Source of the DNA: Bradyrhizobium sp. SZCCT0148
GTDB taxonomy: Bacteria; Pseudomonadota; Alphaproteobacteria; Rhizobiales; Xanthobacteraceae
Direction of reading: 5' to 3'
NCBI RefSeq assembly: GCF_018129985.1
Contig: NZ_JAFCKT010000007.1
Coordinates: forward strand, 62,001-126,000
Length of the DNA: 64,000 nucleotides
Both the position numbers and the translations under genes were made by a program. Every line of letters begins with the position of its first letter. Positions within the stretch are counted from its first letter, which is position 1. Positions 1 through 8,387 of the stretch are shown one piece after another. The notes under the pieces are model-generated. The model was not told where the DNA came from and ran no database searches. It saw only the letters and a list, made by a program, of their open reading frames with translations.

Positions 1-589
1 CGCGCATGGCGCGATGCCCGAGCGCTCCAAGGACGCAGTGATCATCGCGACCACGCTGGCGCAGGCAATCCAGACCATCGTGAGCCGCAACGTCGAGCCG
101 CTGCAGGCCGCCGTCATCTCGATCACGCAGATTCATGCCGGCTCGGCCTACAACGTCATCCCGGGCGATGCGCATCTCTGCGGCACCATCCGCACCTTCT
201 CGAAGGAGGTCCGCACTCTGATTGCGGAACGCATCCGCACGATCTGCGCCGGCATCGCGAGTGCCTACGAATGCGTGATCGACGTCGACATCCGCGACAC
301 CTTCGACGTGCTGATCAACCAGGTCGAGCAGTCCAAGGTGGTCGAGGAGGTCGCGCGCACCATCGTCGATCCCGCCAACGTCATCACCCGCGCCCAGCCC
401 AAGATGGGCAGCGAGGATTTCGCCGACATGCTGCAGACCATTCCCGGCGCCTATTTCTGGGTCGGCCATGACGGCTCGGTGCCCGTGCACAATCCCGGCT
501 TCGTGCTCGACGACAAGATCCTGCCGATCGGCGCCAGCATGTTCGCCCGCATCATCGAGACCCGCATGCCGGTCGGCGCTCATGCCTAA
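1..589 (+). CDS. M20 family amidohydrolase, C-terminal part (5' end outside window)
   Basis: The reading frame is open from the first bases of the window and continues to TAA at 587-589, so this is the 3' part of a longer gene; about 195 residues are present of a family that usually has about 390. The start of the visible part (HGAMPE) matches the end of the GGHGAMP motif of the dimerisation domain of M20/M40-type peptidases, and GSEDFADML followed by GAYFWVGH near the C-terminus matches the metal-binding GSEDF region of aminoacylase/hippurate-hydrolase-like enzymes. Family knowledge suggests hydrolysis of N-acyl amino acids or a related amide. The stop overlaps the start of the downstream amidase by 8 nt, so the two amide-hydrolysing enzymes are probably co-transcribed. 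The exact substrate cannot be told from the sequence. Confidence 0.88.
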   Translation, partial: AHGAMPERSKDAVIIATTLAQAIQTIVSRNVEPLQAAVISITQIHAGSAYNVIPGDAHLCGTIRTFSKEVRTLIAERIRTICAGIASAYECVIDVDIRDTFDVLINQVEQSKVVEEVARTIVDPANVITRAQPKMGSEDFADMLQTIPGAYFWVGHDGSVPVHNPGFVLDDKILPIGASMFARIIETRMPVGAHA

Positions 590-2003
590 GAAGAGCGCTG
601 AAGAGGCGGTCACCTCGCTGCACGATCTGTCCGCGGTCGATCTGATCGCGGGCTATCGCGCCAAGCAATTCTCGCCCAGCGAGGTGCTGGAGGATTTGCT
701 CTCGCACGTCGCTGCGTGGGAACCGCATCTGAAGGCGCTCTATGCATTCGATCCGGACGGCGCGCGCGCGGCCGCCAAGGCCTCGACCGCGCGCTGGACC
801 GGCGGCGAGCCATCCGGCGCGCTCGACGGCGTCCCCGTGACGGTGAAGGACAACATCGCGACCAGGGGCGTGCCGGTACCGCTGGGTGCCGCCAGCGTCA
901 AGCTCGTCCCGGCCGAGAAGGACGCCCCGCCCGCCGCGCGCCTGCGCGAGGCAGGCAGCATCATCTTCGCCAAGACCACGATGCCCGATTACGGCATGCT
1001 GTCCTCCGGGCTCTCCTCTTTCCACGCACTCGCGCGCAACCCCTGGGACCTCTCCAAGAATCCCGGCGGCTCCAGCGCGGGTGCCGGCGCTGCGGCGGCA
1101 GCGGGCTATGGTCCCCTGCATCTCGGCACCGACATCGGCGGCTCGGTCCGCCTGCCCGCGGGCTGGTGCGGCCTCGTCGGATTGAAGCCGAGCTTCGGCC
1201 GCGTGCCGATCGATCCGACCTATGTCGGGCGCGTCGCCGGTCCCATGACCCGCACCGTCGACGATTGCGCGCTGATGATGAGCGTGATCGCAAAGCCCGA
1301 CCGGCGCGACGGCATGAGCCTGCCGGCCGAGCCGTTGAACTGGAAGGGGCTGGAAAAATCGCCACGCAAATTGCGCATCGGCCTGATGCTCGATGCCGGC
1401 GTCGGCCTGCCGGCTGAAAAGCCGGTGCGGGAGGTGGCGGTGAAGGCCGCAAAGGCGTTCGAGTCCGCAGGCGCCGTCGTCACCGAGGTCGACGGTATCC
1501 TCACGCGCGAGATGCTCGATGGTCTCGACAACTTTTGGCGCGCGCGGATGTGGGACGATCTGTCGAAGCTGACGCCGGCCGAACAAGCCAAGGTGCTGCC
1601 CTATATCTTCAAATGGGGCGAGTCCGGCGCCAAGCTGTCCGGCGTCGACGTCATCCGGGGCTTCAACCAGACCATGGCGATCCGCGCAGCGGCCGGAAAG
1701 CTGTTCTGCGAGCTCGACTATGTGATCTCGCCGACCGCGCCCAACGTGAACTATCCGGCGGACTGGGCCTCGCCCACCAACGATCCGATGAGGCCGTTCG
1801 AGCACATCTGCTATACCGTACCGTGGAATATGTCGGAGAACCCCGCGGTCTCCATCAACGGCGGCTTCGACGCCGCGGGGTTCCCCATCGGCGTGCAGAT
1901 CGTCGGTCGCCGCTTCGACGACATCGGCGTGCTCGGCTTGGCCAAGGCGTTCGAGGGGCTGCGCGGAGCGCAGAAGCCCTGGCCCAGGCCGCCGACAAAA
2001 TAA
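582..2003 (+). CDS. Amidase (amidase signature family)
   Basis: 473 residues. The amidase-signature catalytic triad is visible: Lys89 in VTVKDN, cis-Ser164 in PGGSSAG and nucleophile Ser188 in GTDIGGS, followed by the typical GLVGLKPSFGR segment. The start at ATG 582 gives MPKKSAEEAV and overlaps the previous gene by 8 nt; an upstream in-frame extension would lie wholly inside the M20 gene and looks like shadow coding. The family hydrolyses carboxylic amides to acid and ammonia in the cytoplasm; with the adjacent M20 hydrolase it suggests a small amide-degrading operon. The substrate is unknown. It could be annotated as an amidase of aryl or acyl amides; it is not GatA by context because no gatB or gatC is adjacent. 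Confidence 0.92.
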   Translation: MPKKSAEEAVTSLHDLSAVDLIAGYRAKQFSPSEVLEDLLSHVAAWEPHLKALYAFDPDGARAAAKASTARWTGGEPSGALDGVPVTVKDNIATRGVPVPLGAASVKLVPAEKDAPPAARLREAGSIIFAKTTMPDYGMLSSGLSSFHALARNPWDLSKNPGGSSAGAGAAAAAGYGPLHLGTDIGGSVRLPAGWCGLVGLKPSFGRVPIDPTYVGRVAGPMTRTVDDCALMMSVIAKPDRRDGMSLPAEPLNWKGLEKSPRKLRIGLMLDAGVGLPAEKPVREVAVKAAKAFESAGAVVTEVDGILTREMLDGLDNFWRARMWDDLSKLTPAEQAKVLPYIFKWGESGAKLSGVDVIRGFNQTMAIRAAAGKLFCELDYVISPTAPNVNYPADWASPTNDPMRPFEHICYTVPWNMSENPAVSINGGFDAAGFPIGVQIVGRRFDDIGVLGLAKAFEGLRGAQKPWPRPPTK

Positions 2004-2013
2004 CTGCACCGTC

Positions 2014-2141
2014 GTCATTCCGGTTTGCGCCCACTTGGCGCAAGCCCGGAATCCATTCGTCGGCACTACTGATGTCGAAAGATGGATTCCCAGGTGCGCA
2101 ATCGCGCACCGGAGCTCGCGCTTCGCGCGCCCCAGAATGAC
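2014..2141. repeat. Intergenic palindromic repeat, family A (degenerate, with inner arms)
   Basis: The outer arms are GTCATTCCGG at the left and CCAGAATGAC at the right; inner arms AAGCCCGGAATCCAT and ATGGATTCCCAGG are also inverted. The same architecture recurs at 4839, 19880 and 62773, and shorter forms occur at 13787 and 58257. It fills the gap between the amidase and enoyl-CoA hydratase genes and could fold into a long hairpin in RNA. Confidence 0.75.
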
Positions 2142-2183
2142 ATGCTAAAGAGGTCCACAAAGATAAAAGGAAGGAAACCACCG

Positions 2184-3074
2184 ATGGCGTATGAGACGAT
2201 TGAATACGAGGTCGCCGAGCAGATCCTCACCATCACCCTGAACCGGCCCGACAAGCTCAACGCCTTCAACGCGCAGATGCAGGCAGAGCTGATCGACGCA
2301 TTCGAGGCCGCCGACAAGGACGACAACGTCCGCGCCATCATCGTCACAGGCGCCGGCCGCGGTTTTTGCGCGGGAGCGGATCTGTCCTCCGGTGCCGATA
2401 CGTTCGACCGCGATGCGCGGCGCGGCCCCGTGAAGCGCCTCGCCGACGGAACGGTGGACTACAGCGATCCCCAGGTGCGCGACGGCGGCGGCCAGGTGAC
2501 CTTGCGCATCTTCAAGTGCCTGAAGCCTGTCATCGCTGCCGTGAACGGACCCGCGGTCGGCATCGGCGTCACCATGCAGCTCGCCATGGACATCCGCATC
2601 GCCTCGGACGCCGCGCGGTTCGGCTTCGTCTTCTCCCAGCGCGGCATCGTGCCGGAGGCCGCCTCGAGCTGGTTCCTGCCGCGCATCGTCGGCATCTCGC
2701 AGGCGCTGGAATGGTGCTATTCGGGTCGTGTCTTCCCGGCCCAGGAAGCCCTCGCCGGCCGTCTCGTCAGCAAGGTCGTCGCCCCCGATGACCTGCTGCC
2801 GACCGCCCGCGCGCTCGCCAAGGAATTTGCGGCGAAGACCGCGCCGGTATCTGTCGCGCTGATCCGCCAGATGATGTGGCGCATGATGGGCGCCGACGAT
2901 CCCATGGAAGCCCACAAGGTCGACAGCCGCGGCATCTACGCCCGAGGACGTTCCGACGACGTCAAGGAAGGCGTGGTGTCGTTCCTGGAGAAGCGCCCGG
3001 CGCAATTCAAGGACAAGGTGTCCAGCGACATGCCGGACTATTTCCCGTGGTGGACGGAGCGGGAATACAAGTAG
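2184..3074 (+). CDS. Enoyl-CoA hydratase/isomerase (crotonase) family protein
   Basis: 296 residues. ATG 2184 is preceded by a good ribosome site (AAAGGAAGG at 2167-2175), which decides this start over an upstream frame extension that runs through the repeat. The crotonase fold is shown by the oxyanion-hole segment GRGFCAGADLSSG (residues 58-70) and NGPAVGIG (121-128). The family position of the first catalytic Glu is occupied by a small residue in the GIGVTMQLAMD stretch, whereas Glu159 in GIVPEAASS occupies the second Glu position. This pattern is seen in many enoyl-CoA hydratase paralogues of fatty-acid or aromatic-acid degradation. The protein acts in the cytoplasm on acyl-CoA. No other beta-oxidation gene is adjacent, so the pathway is not assigned. 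Confidence 0.88.
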   Translation: MAYETIEYEVAEQILTITLNRPDKLNAFNAQMQAELIDAFEAADKDDNVRAIIVTGAGRGFCAGADLSSGADTFDRDARRGPVKRLADGTVDYSDPQVRDGGGQVTLRIFKCLKPVIAAVNGPAVGIGVTMQLAMDIRIASDAARFGFVFSQRGIVPEAASSWFLPRIVGISQALEWCYSGRVFPAQEALAGRLVSKVVAPDDLLPTARALAKEFAAKTAPVSVALIRQMMWRMMGADDPMEAHKVDSRGIYARGRSDDVKEGVVSFLEKRPAQFKDKVSSDMPDYFPWWTEREYK

Positions 3075-3079
3075 GCTTT

Positions 3080-3168
3080 GTAGGGTGGGCAAAGGCGCTC
3101 TTGCGCCGTGCCCACCATCCATCAGTGATGGCAGAAGTGGTGGGCATGCTTCACTTTGCCCACCCTAC
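3080..3168. repeat. Intergenic palindromic repeat, family B
   Basis: The arms GTAGGGTGGGCAAAG and CTTTGCCCACCCTAC are inverted across about 60 nt that itself contains the inverted pair GCCCACCA/TGGTGGGC. A second copy lies at 58811-58902. It sits between two converging genes and may end transcription from both sides. Confidence 0.8.
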
Positions 3169-3232
3169 GGCACGTCAACAAGGCACCGTCACTCCATCAC
3201 TCGAGTCCCCGCCTTCGCGGGGAATGACGGCC

Positions 3233-4210
3233 TCACTCCATCACCAGCGCCACGCGCCCGATCGCCTTGCGGTCGAGCAACAACCGCATCGCCTTCGCAT
3301 AGTCTTCCAGCGGCAGACGGTGTGAAACGTTGGGGCGCAGCTTGCCCTCCTCCGCCCATTGCAGCAGCGCCTTCAGGCGCACCTCTCCCAGCGCAGGGTT
3401 TTTTCGCACCGCTTCGCCGGCGCGCACGCCGAGCACGCTGGCGCCCTTGATCAGCAGCAGATTGGTCTTGGCCGAACCGATGCCGCCGGTGAAGCCGATC
3501 ACCAGGAGGCGCGCGCCCCAGGCGATGCAGCGCATCGAGTCTTCGAAAACCTGGCCGCCGACAGGATCGAACACGACGTCCGCGCCGCGACCGTCGGTGA
3601 TGCGCTTGACCGCATCGCGAAACGGCTCACGGTCATAGCGGACGATATGATCGGCGCCGCGCGCCCGGGCGATGGCGAGCTTCTCGTCGCTGGAGGCGGT
3701 CGCGATCACGGTCGCGCCCAGCATCTTGCCGATCTCGACGGCGGCAAGACCGACGCCGCCACCGGCGCCATGGACCAGCAGCACCTCTCCCGGCTCGATC
3801 CGGCCGCGATCGATCAGCGCATGATAGGCCGTGCCATGGCCGGCGAGATAGGTCGCAGCCTCGGCGTAGTCGAACGTCGAGGGTTTTGGCGTGAGCTGGG
3901 ACGGCGTGACCACCGCTTCGTCGGTGAACGCGCCGTGCCGCATCTTGACGATGACCTTGTCGCCGACGGCAACACCGCTCGCCTCCGTGCCGATTTCGGC
4001 GACATCACCGGCGGCTTCCATGCCCGGCGTGAACGGCAGCTCGGGCTTGAGCTGATATTCGCCAGCGGCCATCAGCACGTCGGGAAAGTTCAGGCCGGCG
4101 GCGCGGATCTTGACCCGCACCTCGCCCGGCTTCAGGGCGCGCGACGGAAACTCTTCCAGCCGCAAGGTTTCGGGCGCGCCAAGCGCGCGACAGACGACGG
4201 CGCGTACCAT
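3233..4210 (-). CDS. NADPH:quinone oxidoreductase, zinc-type MDR family
   Basis: 325 residues, the usual length for the quinone-oxidoreductase group of medium-chain dehydrogenases. The N-terminal GroES-like catalytic domain has AAGLNFPDVLMAAG, typical of QOR proteins, and there are no zinc-ligand cysteines at the ADH positions. The Rossmann domain carries LVHGAGGGVGLAAVE (glycine-rich nucleotide loop) near residue 145-160. The family reduces quinones or enones with NADPH. The ATG overlaps the TGA of the upstream gene at 4210, so it is the second gene of a two-gene unit with the HCCA-isomerase-like gene. Confidence 0.9.
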   Translation of the reverse strand: MVRAVVCRALGAPETLRLEEFPSRALKPGEVRVKIRAAGLNFPDVLMAAGEYQLKPELPFTPGMEAAGDVAEIGTEASGVAVGDKVIVKMRHGAFTDEAVVTPSQLTPKPSTFDYAEAATYLAGHGTAYHALIDRGRIEPGEVLLVHGAGGGVGLAAVEIGKMLGATVIATASSDEKLAIARARGADHIVRYDREPFRDAVKRITDGRGADVVFDPVGGQVFEDSMRCIAWGARLLVIGFTGGIGSAKTNLLLIKGASVLGVRAGEAVRKNPALGEVRLKALLQWAEEGKLRPNVSHRLPLEDYAKAMRLLLDRKAIGRVALVME

Positions 4211-4818
4211 CAGGCCGCGCTCGCCTTGCCGCGCAGCAATGCCTCGCGGATCAGCGGCAGCCGGTCATTGCCGAAATACATGTCGGTCTTGTTGACGAAG
4301 ATCGTCGGCGAGCCGAAGCCGCCGCGGGTGACGACCTCTTCCGTATTCGCCTTGAGCTGATCCTTGATCGCTTGCTCCGAGATGCCGGCGAAGAATCTTG
4401 CCTCGTCGAGGCCGACCTTCTTGCAGATCTCGGCGAGCACCGCGTCCTGCGAGATGTCCTTGTCCTCGCCCCAATAGGCCTCGAACACTGATGTCGCGAA
4501 CGGCACCATGTCTCTGTCTAGCCAGATGCACCCGCGCATCGCCTTGACGCTGTTCACCGGAAACACCGTCGGCGGCATCTTGATCGACAGGCCGGCCGAG
4601 CGCGCCCAGTCGGCGAGGTCCTTCTTCATGTAGCGCGCCTTCAGCGGTACCGGCTTCTCGCGCTGCGCGTAGACGCTGGGGTTGACCGTGTTGAAGATGC
4701 CGCCGACCAGGATCGGCCGCCAGACGATCTCGACGTCCAACTCCCTGGCGAGCGGCTGGATGTTGTGGAAGGCGAGATAGGTCCATGGGCTGGAGCAGTC
4801 GAAGAAGAATTCGATCAT
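4210..4818 (-). CDS. 2-hydroxychromene-2-carboxylate isomerase-like (DsbA/kappa-GST fold) protein
   Basis: 202 residues starting MIEFFFDCSSPWTYLAF, which is the N-terminal strand and active-site loop of the HCCA isomerase/kappa-class GST group, where Ser or Cys in the S-P/C-S-P-W segment activates glutathione. GGFGSPTIFV near residue 175 is the cis-proline loop of thioredoxin-fold proteins. The known reaction is isomerisation of 2-hydroxychromene-2-carboxylate in naphthalene breakdown, but many chromosomal paralogues have no known substrate. Translationally coupled (1-nt overlap) to the quinone oxidoreductase downstream, and near two GSTs, which is consistent with a detoxification role. Confidence 0.85.
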   Translation of the reverse strand: MIEFFFDCSSPWTYLAFHNIQPLARELDVEIVWRPILVGGIFNTVNPSVYAQREKPVPLKARYMKKDLADWARSAGLSIKMPPTVFPVNSVKAMRGCIWLDRDMVPFATSVFEAYWGEDKDISQDAVLAEICKKVGLDEARFFAGISEQAIKDQLKANTEEVVTRGGFGSPTIFVNKTDMYFGNDRLPLIREALLRGKASAA

Positions 4819-4838
4819 GGCGTTTCCTTTGTGCTCTC

Positions 4839-4946
4839 GTCATTCCGGGGCGCGTCCTCTTGGGCGCGAGCCCGGAATCCGTTTCGCAGCATTCGCTGAA
4901 GCTCGATGGATTCCGGGCTCGCGACTTCGCCGCGCCCCGGAATGAC
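4839..4946. repeat. Intergenic palindromic repeat, family A
   Basis: Arms GTCATTCCGGGGCGCG and CGCGCCCCGGAATGAC with inner arms AGCCCGGAATCC / GGATTCCGGGCT. It is a near-complete copy of the family and lies between the GST and HCCA-isomerase-like genes, both on the minus strand. Confidence 0.85.
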
Positions 4947-4956
4947 GGCGTGGCCG

Positions 4957-5658
4957 TCACTTCTTTCCCAGCAGCTCCTTAGCCTTCTGCCCGAACATGA
5001 TCTTGCGTGATTCCTCGTTGAACGGCTCTTTCACGAACTTGCCGATCGCCAGTCCCGCCTGTACTTGAGGCCTGGCGCGGACCTCGGCATACCAGCGTTT
5101 GATGTTCGGGAAGTCATCGAGCGTAAAGCCCTGCGCCTTGTGGGTCATGGTCCACGGGAAGCAGGCCATGTCGGCTATGGAATAGTCGCCGGCGACATAG
5201 GCCCCGGTCTTCTCCAATTGCCGGTCGAGCACGCCGTAGAGCCGCGCCGCCTCGTCACGGTAACGCTCGATCGCATAGGGGATCTTCTCTGCCGCATAGA
5301 GCGCGAAATGCCCGTGCTGGCCGAGCATCGGCCCGAGGCCGGCCATCTGCCACATCACCCACTGGATGGTGGCGGAACGTCCGCGCAAATCGGCGGGCAA
5401 GAAGCGTCCGGTCTTCTCCGCAAGATAAATCAGAATGGCGCCGGTCTCGAACACCGGGAACGGCCCGCCGCCGTCGGCGGGTGCGTGATCGACGATCGCG
5501 GGGATGCGGTTGTTCGGGGAGATCGCCAGAAAGTCGGGGCTGAACTGCTCGCCGGTACGGATGTTGACGGGCTTCACGACGTAGGGAAGCCCGAGTTCCT
5601 CCAGCATGATCGAGATTTTCCAACCGTTCGGCGTCGGTGCGTAATGGAGGTCGATCAT
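4957..5658 (-). CDS. Glutathione S-transferase, YfcG/Ure2p-like (nu class)
   Basis: 233 residues. The N-terminal thioredoxin fold (IDLHYAPTPNGWK, then ISPNNRIPAIVDH with the cis-proline and later ETGAILIYLAEK) closely follows the YfcG disulfide-bond reductase group of GSTs; the C-terminal all-helical domain follows from about residue 100. The start MIDLHY at 5658 is preceded by an AAGGGAAAGG ribosome site. A longer reading beginning at 5694 would add GNAKGNTKGK, encoded by a 12-nt tandem repeat that also forms the ribosome site. The family reduces glutathione mixed disulfides or peroxides in the cytoplasm. It is divergent from the MetE-like gene. Confidence 0.88.
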   Translation of the reverse strand: MIDLHYAPTPNGWKISIMLEELGLPYVVKPVNIRTGEQFSPDFLAISPNNRIPAIVDHAPADGGGPFPVFETGAILIYLAEKTGRFLPADLRGRSATIQWVMWQMAGLGPMLGQHGHFALYAAEKIPYAIERYRDEAARLYGVLDRQLEKTGAYVAGDYSIADMACFPWTMTHKAQGFTLDDFPNIKRWYAEVRARPQVQAGLAIGKFVKEPFNEESRKIMFGQKAKELLGKK

Positions 5659-5662
5659 GACC

Positions 5663-5692
5663 TTTCCCTTGGTATTTCCCTTGGCATTTCCC
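5663..5692. repeat. 12-nt tandem repeat over the GST translation start region
   Basis: Two and a half copies of TTTCCCTTGGYA (5663-5674, 5675-5686, 5687-5692). On the coding (minus) strand each copy reads as a purine-rich AAGGGAAA, so the ribosome-binding site of the GST gene is duplicated 12 nt upstream, in frame with an alternative ATG at 5694. Confidence 0.7.
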
Positions 5693-5789
5693 ATTGCCGC
5701 GCTGGAAGAGAGAGCGACTTTCGTTGTTCTGTACCTCGACGTTAGGACATGGCAGGAAGGGGCGCAACACAACCCGCCGGAGGGCCGCC

Positions 5790-6812
5790 ATGCTGTTTCC
5801 AACCACGATCGCCGGCTCCTTGCCGAAGCCGGAATGGCTCGCCGAGCCCAACATGCTCTGGGCGCCCTGGAAGGCGCAAGGCGACGAGCTGCTCCGCGCC
5901 AAGCGCGATGCCACGCTGATCTGGCTGAAGATCCAGGAGGACGCCGGCATCGACATCCTCACCGAGGGCGAGCAGGCCCGGCAGCATTTCGTGCACGGCT
6001 TCCTGGAAAAGATCGAAGGCATCGATTTCGCCCACAAGGTCGAGATGGGCATCCGCAAGGACCGCTACAAGGCGATGGTGCCGCAGGTGGTCGCCCCGCT
6101 GCGGCTCAAGGATCGCGTCCACGCCTTCGAGGCGCGCGTGGCGCGCACGCACACCAAGCGGAAACTGAAGTTCACCCTGCCCGGCCCGATGACGATCATC
6201 GACACCATTGCCGACCGCTACTACGGCGACCGCGTCAAGATGGCGTTCGCGTTCGCCGAGCTGCTCAACGAGGAAGCCAAGGCCCTGCAGGCCGACGGCG
6301 TCGATTTCGTGCAATTCGACGAACCCGCCTTCAACGTCTACATGGACGAGGTCAACGATTGGGGCATCAAGGCGCTGGAACGCGCCGCGCAGGGACTGAC
6401 CTGCACCACCGCCGTGCACATCTGCTACGGCTACGGCATCAAGGCCAACACCGACTGGAAGGAGACGCTGGGCGCGCAATGGCGGCAGTATGAGCAGATC
6501 TTTCCGGCGATCGACGCCAGCCCGATCCAGCAGGTCGCGATCGAGTGCCGCAATTCCAAGGTGCCGCTCGACCTGCTCGCACTCCTGAAGAACAAGGTCG
6601 TGCAGGCCGGCGTGATCGACGTCGCCAGCGACACCGTGGAGACCGCCGAGGACGTCGTGAAGGTGATCGACGCCGTGTCGAAATTCGTACCCAAGAGCAA
6701 CATCATCGCCACCACCAATTGCGGCATGGCCCCGATGCGGCGCGAGATCGCCGAAGCCAAGCTGATGGCGCTCGGCGCCGGCGCGGCGCTGGCGCGAGAG
6801 AGACTGGGGTGA
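5790..6812 (+). CDS. Core MetE-type cobalamin-independent methionine synthase-like methyltransferase
   Basis: 340 residues, about half of a full MetE (about 750), corresponding to the catalytic C-terminal barrel alone. The zinc ligands expected for the MetE barrel are present: His210 and Cys212 in AVHICYG, Glu252 in AIECRNS and Cys311 in TTNCGMAPM. The N-terminus (TTIAGSLPKPEWL) and DFVQFDEPAF match the family. ATG 5790 has GGAGG 8 nt upstream. The expected reaction is methyl transfer to a thiol such as homocysteine; for such short versions the methyl donor is often not methyltetrahydrofolate and may be a corrinoid protein or another compound. No corrinoid protein is encoded nearby. Confidence 0.88.
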   Translation: MLFPTTIAGSLPKPEWLAEPNMLWAPWKAQGDELLRAKRDATLIWLKIQEDAGIDILTEGEQARQHFVHGFLEKIEGIDFAHKVEMGIRKDRYKAMVPQVVAPLRLKDRVHAFEARVARTHTKRKLKFTLPGPMTIIDTIADRYYGDRVKMAFAFAELLNEEAKALQADGVDFVQFDEPAFNVYMDEVNDWGIKALERAAQGLTCTTAVHICYGYGIKANTDWKETLGAQWRQYEQIFPAIDASPIQQVAIECRNSKVPLDLLALLKNKVVQAGVIDVASDTVETAEDVVKVIDAVSKFVPKSNIIATTNCGMAPMRREIAEAKLMALGAGAALARERLG

Positions 6813-6989
6813 TGATGCGAACGGCATGCGCCATCGAAGCACCTGCGGCGATGGTGGAGCGTGCGTCGAAGGCTGCAGGCTCGGCGAACGAGGCCGGATT
6901 GACGCGTTGCCGCCAGGTCATCCGCGAAAGGGCGGTGCGCGACGCGCGGACGACGGTCGACGAGCAAGGGCGGCCAGTGCGGTAGCGGC

Positions 6990-7709
6990 ATGACACTTGT
7001 CCTCGGCGCAAGCTTGCTCATCGGCGGGATATTGGTCATCTGCCTCGTCGTCCTGGACGTCCGATTCGTCTTGGGAATCATCCGGCTCGTCCCGGAGACC
7101 ATCCGTTTCGTCCTGGAGAACCGGGCTCTCGCTCGACACACGGCTACCAAACCCGGTGAGGATCGGCCTGTCGATCCCCCGCTCCTGCGGTTCGGCCGCC
7201 TAATGGGCAAGGAGGGGTGGACCCGATACAGCGGCGTGTACGTCATCAGTGCGTACGCGGACGGCCTCTGGGTCACCACCGGAGGACGCGACCGCGGCAT
7301 CTTCGTGTCATGGGAAAATATTGCGGTCACCAGGACGTGGGACATCTTCGGTCAAGGTGCCGAACTCGATATCGGAGCTCCCGTAACCCTTGATGTTCCG
7401 AGCTACGTTGCCGACGCGCTTGCAGGTTTAGCGATGAACCGCTGGCCGGAGAGCGGCCCCATTCGCGTGGTCACATGGCGCGATGTCGCGCTGAGCCTGC
7501 TGTGGTTTTGGGCAGTGGGATCCCTGCTGGGTGCAGCATTTCTCGGTGCGTTCTTAACTCTGATTTCCTGGCTGGATGGACGCGGGGCGTCTCTCCTGGT
7601 CCCTTTCCTCTTTCCTTCGATCCCGTTTGGCCTCGTCTGCATCGTCCTATTTTTTATCGACTGCCGCGCTCTGCGGTCGGGTGCAGCGCGGGCCGATAGC
7701 CGGCGTTGA
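6990..7709 (+). CDS. Hypothetical integral membrane protein
   Basis: 239 residues, not recognised. One hydrophobic segment lies at the N-terminus (about residues 3-30, followed by a basic stretch) and two or three more at about 165-230, with a soluble middle containing TRYSGVYVISAYADGLWVT. The arrangement suggests a membrane-anchored protein with a cytoplasmic or periplasmic loop of about 120 residues. The ribosome site is weak. Local GC is somewhat lower at the 3' end than in neighbouring genes. Its last 56 nt overlap the 3' end of the converging gene at 7654. The 177 nt upstream hold nothing else I can identify. Confidence 0.6.
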   Translation: MTLVLGASLLIGGILVICLVVLDVRFVLGIIRLVPETIRFVLENRALARHTATKPGEDRPVDPPLLRFGRLMGKEGWTRYSGVYVISAYADGLWVTTGGRDRGIFVSWENIAVTRTWDIFGQGAELDIGAPVTLDVPSYVADALAGLAMNRWPESGPIRVVTWRDVALSLLWFWAVGSLLGAAFLGAFLTLISWLDGRGASLLVPFLFPSIPFGLVCIVLFFIDCRALRSGAARADSRR

Positions 7710-8280
7710 GCGCGCGCAGCGTCGACGGCGGTGTCAGCAGCATCGGCTGAGACAGCTCGCGTGCACCGCTGACGTAACCGGCCGCGGACCACAACAGAGC
7801 CCTGCCCTGCACCACCAGAAAACTTTCCTCGCCCTGCTGCACCATCGCGCCGTCGGGCAATTGCGCCAGCGGCATGGGCAGCGCGTGCAGCCGCTTCTTG
7901 CCGCGATCGAGACGCTCGCGATGCAGTTCGGCGTCCATCGCCTTTGCACTCACCTTGCTCGCGCCATTGCCACTCTGCCATGCCGCGCGGAAGCGGTTGG
8001 CATCGTCGCGGCGGCAGAAGAAGCAGGGTCGGTGTCCCGCGGCGAAGGCGGTGGCTTCGTCGAGAAAGAACAGCTCGGTCCAGCTCCGCCGCGCCATCAC
8101 CGGCCGCCGCCAGCCGCGGAATTCGCACAGGCAGGTGATCCAGGCCGGCGACGACCAGCGCTTGTTCAGCAGCGTCTTCGTCGCGGGATCGTGGATGATG
8201 CCGCGATTGCCGGTGAACAGGCCGCGATGCGGGGTGGCGACGATGTCGCCGGTGGGCGTGACTCGGTTCTGCAGGGGCAT
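7654..8280 (-). CDS. Conserved hypothetical protein with CFFC motif
   Basis: 208 residues from ATG 8280, which has GGAGGC 6 nt upstream (at about 8286-8291); a GTG at 8292 is possible but lacks a comparable site. No known domain recognised. Visible features are TPTGDIVATPHRG and GLFTGNRGIIHD near the N-terminus, a PCFFCRRDDA cysteine pair at about residue 90-100 and AMVQQGEESFLVVQGRALLW. The pattern suggests a small cytoplasmic enzyme or binding protein. It converges on, and overlaps by 56 nt, the membrane protein gene ending at 7709. Confidence 0.75.
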   Translation of the reverse strand: MPLQNRVTPTGDIVATPHRGLFTGNRGIIHDPATKTLLNKRWSSPAWITCLCEFRGWRRPVMARRSWTELFFLDEATAFAAGHRPCFFCRRDDANRFRAAWQSGNGASKVSAKAMDAELHRERLDRGKKRLHALPMPLAQLPDGAMVQQGEESFLVVQGRALLWSAAGYVSGARELSQPMLLTPPSTLRALNAGYRPALHPTAERGSR

Positions 8281-8294
8281 GGCTGCCTCCACCG

Positions 8295-8379
8295 GTCATT
8301 GCGAGGAGCGCGGCGACGAAGCAATTCGTACTAGGTTCGCGAATGCATTGCTGGATTGCTTCGCTTCGCGCGCAATGAC
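8295..8379. repeat. Intergenic palindromic repeat, family C
   Basis: Arms GTCATTGCGAGGAGCG and CGCGCGCAATGAC, with inner GAAGCAAT / ATTGCTTC. A second copy is at 20664-20737. Located between the phosphoribosyltransferase and the hypothetical gene, both on the minus strand. Confidence 0.8.
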
Positions 8380-8387
8380 GAGCGTGA

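Noticed and set aside
552..2066. 504-codon minus-strand open frame opposite the amidase gene
   Set aside because: Shadow of the amidase, whose triad residues are intact; composition is that of an antisense frame.
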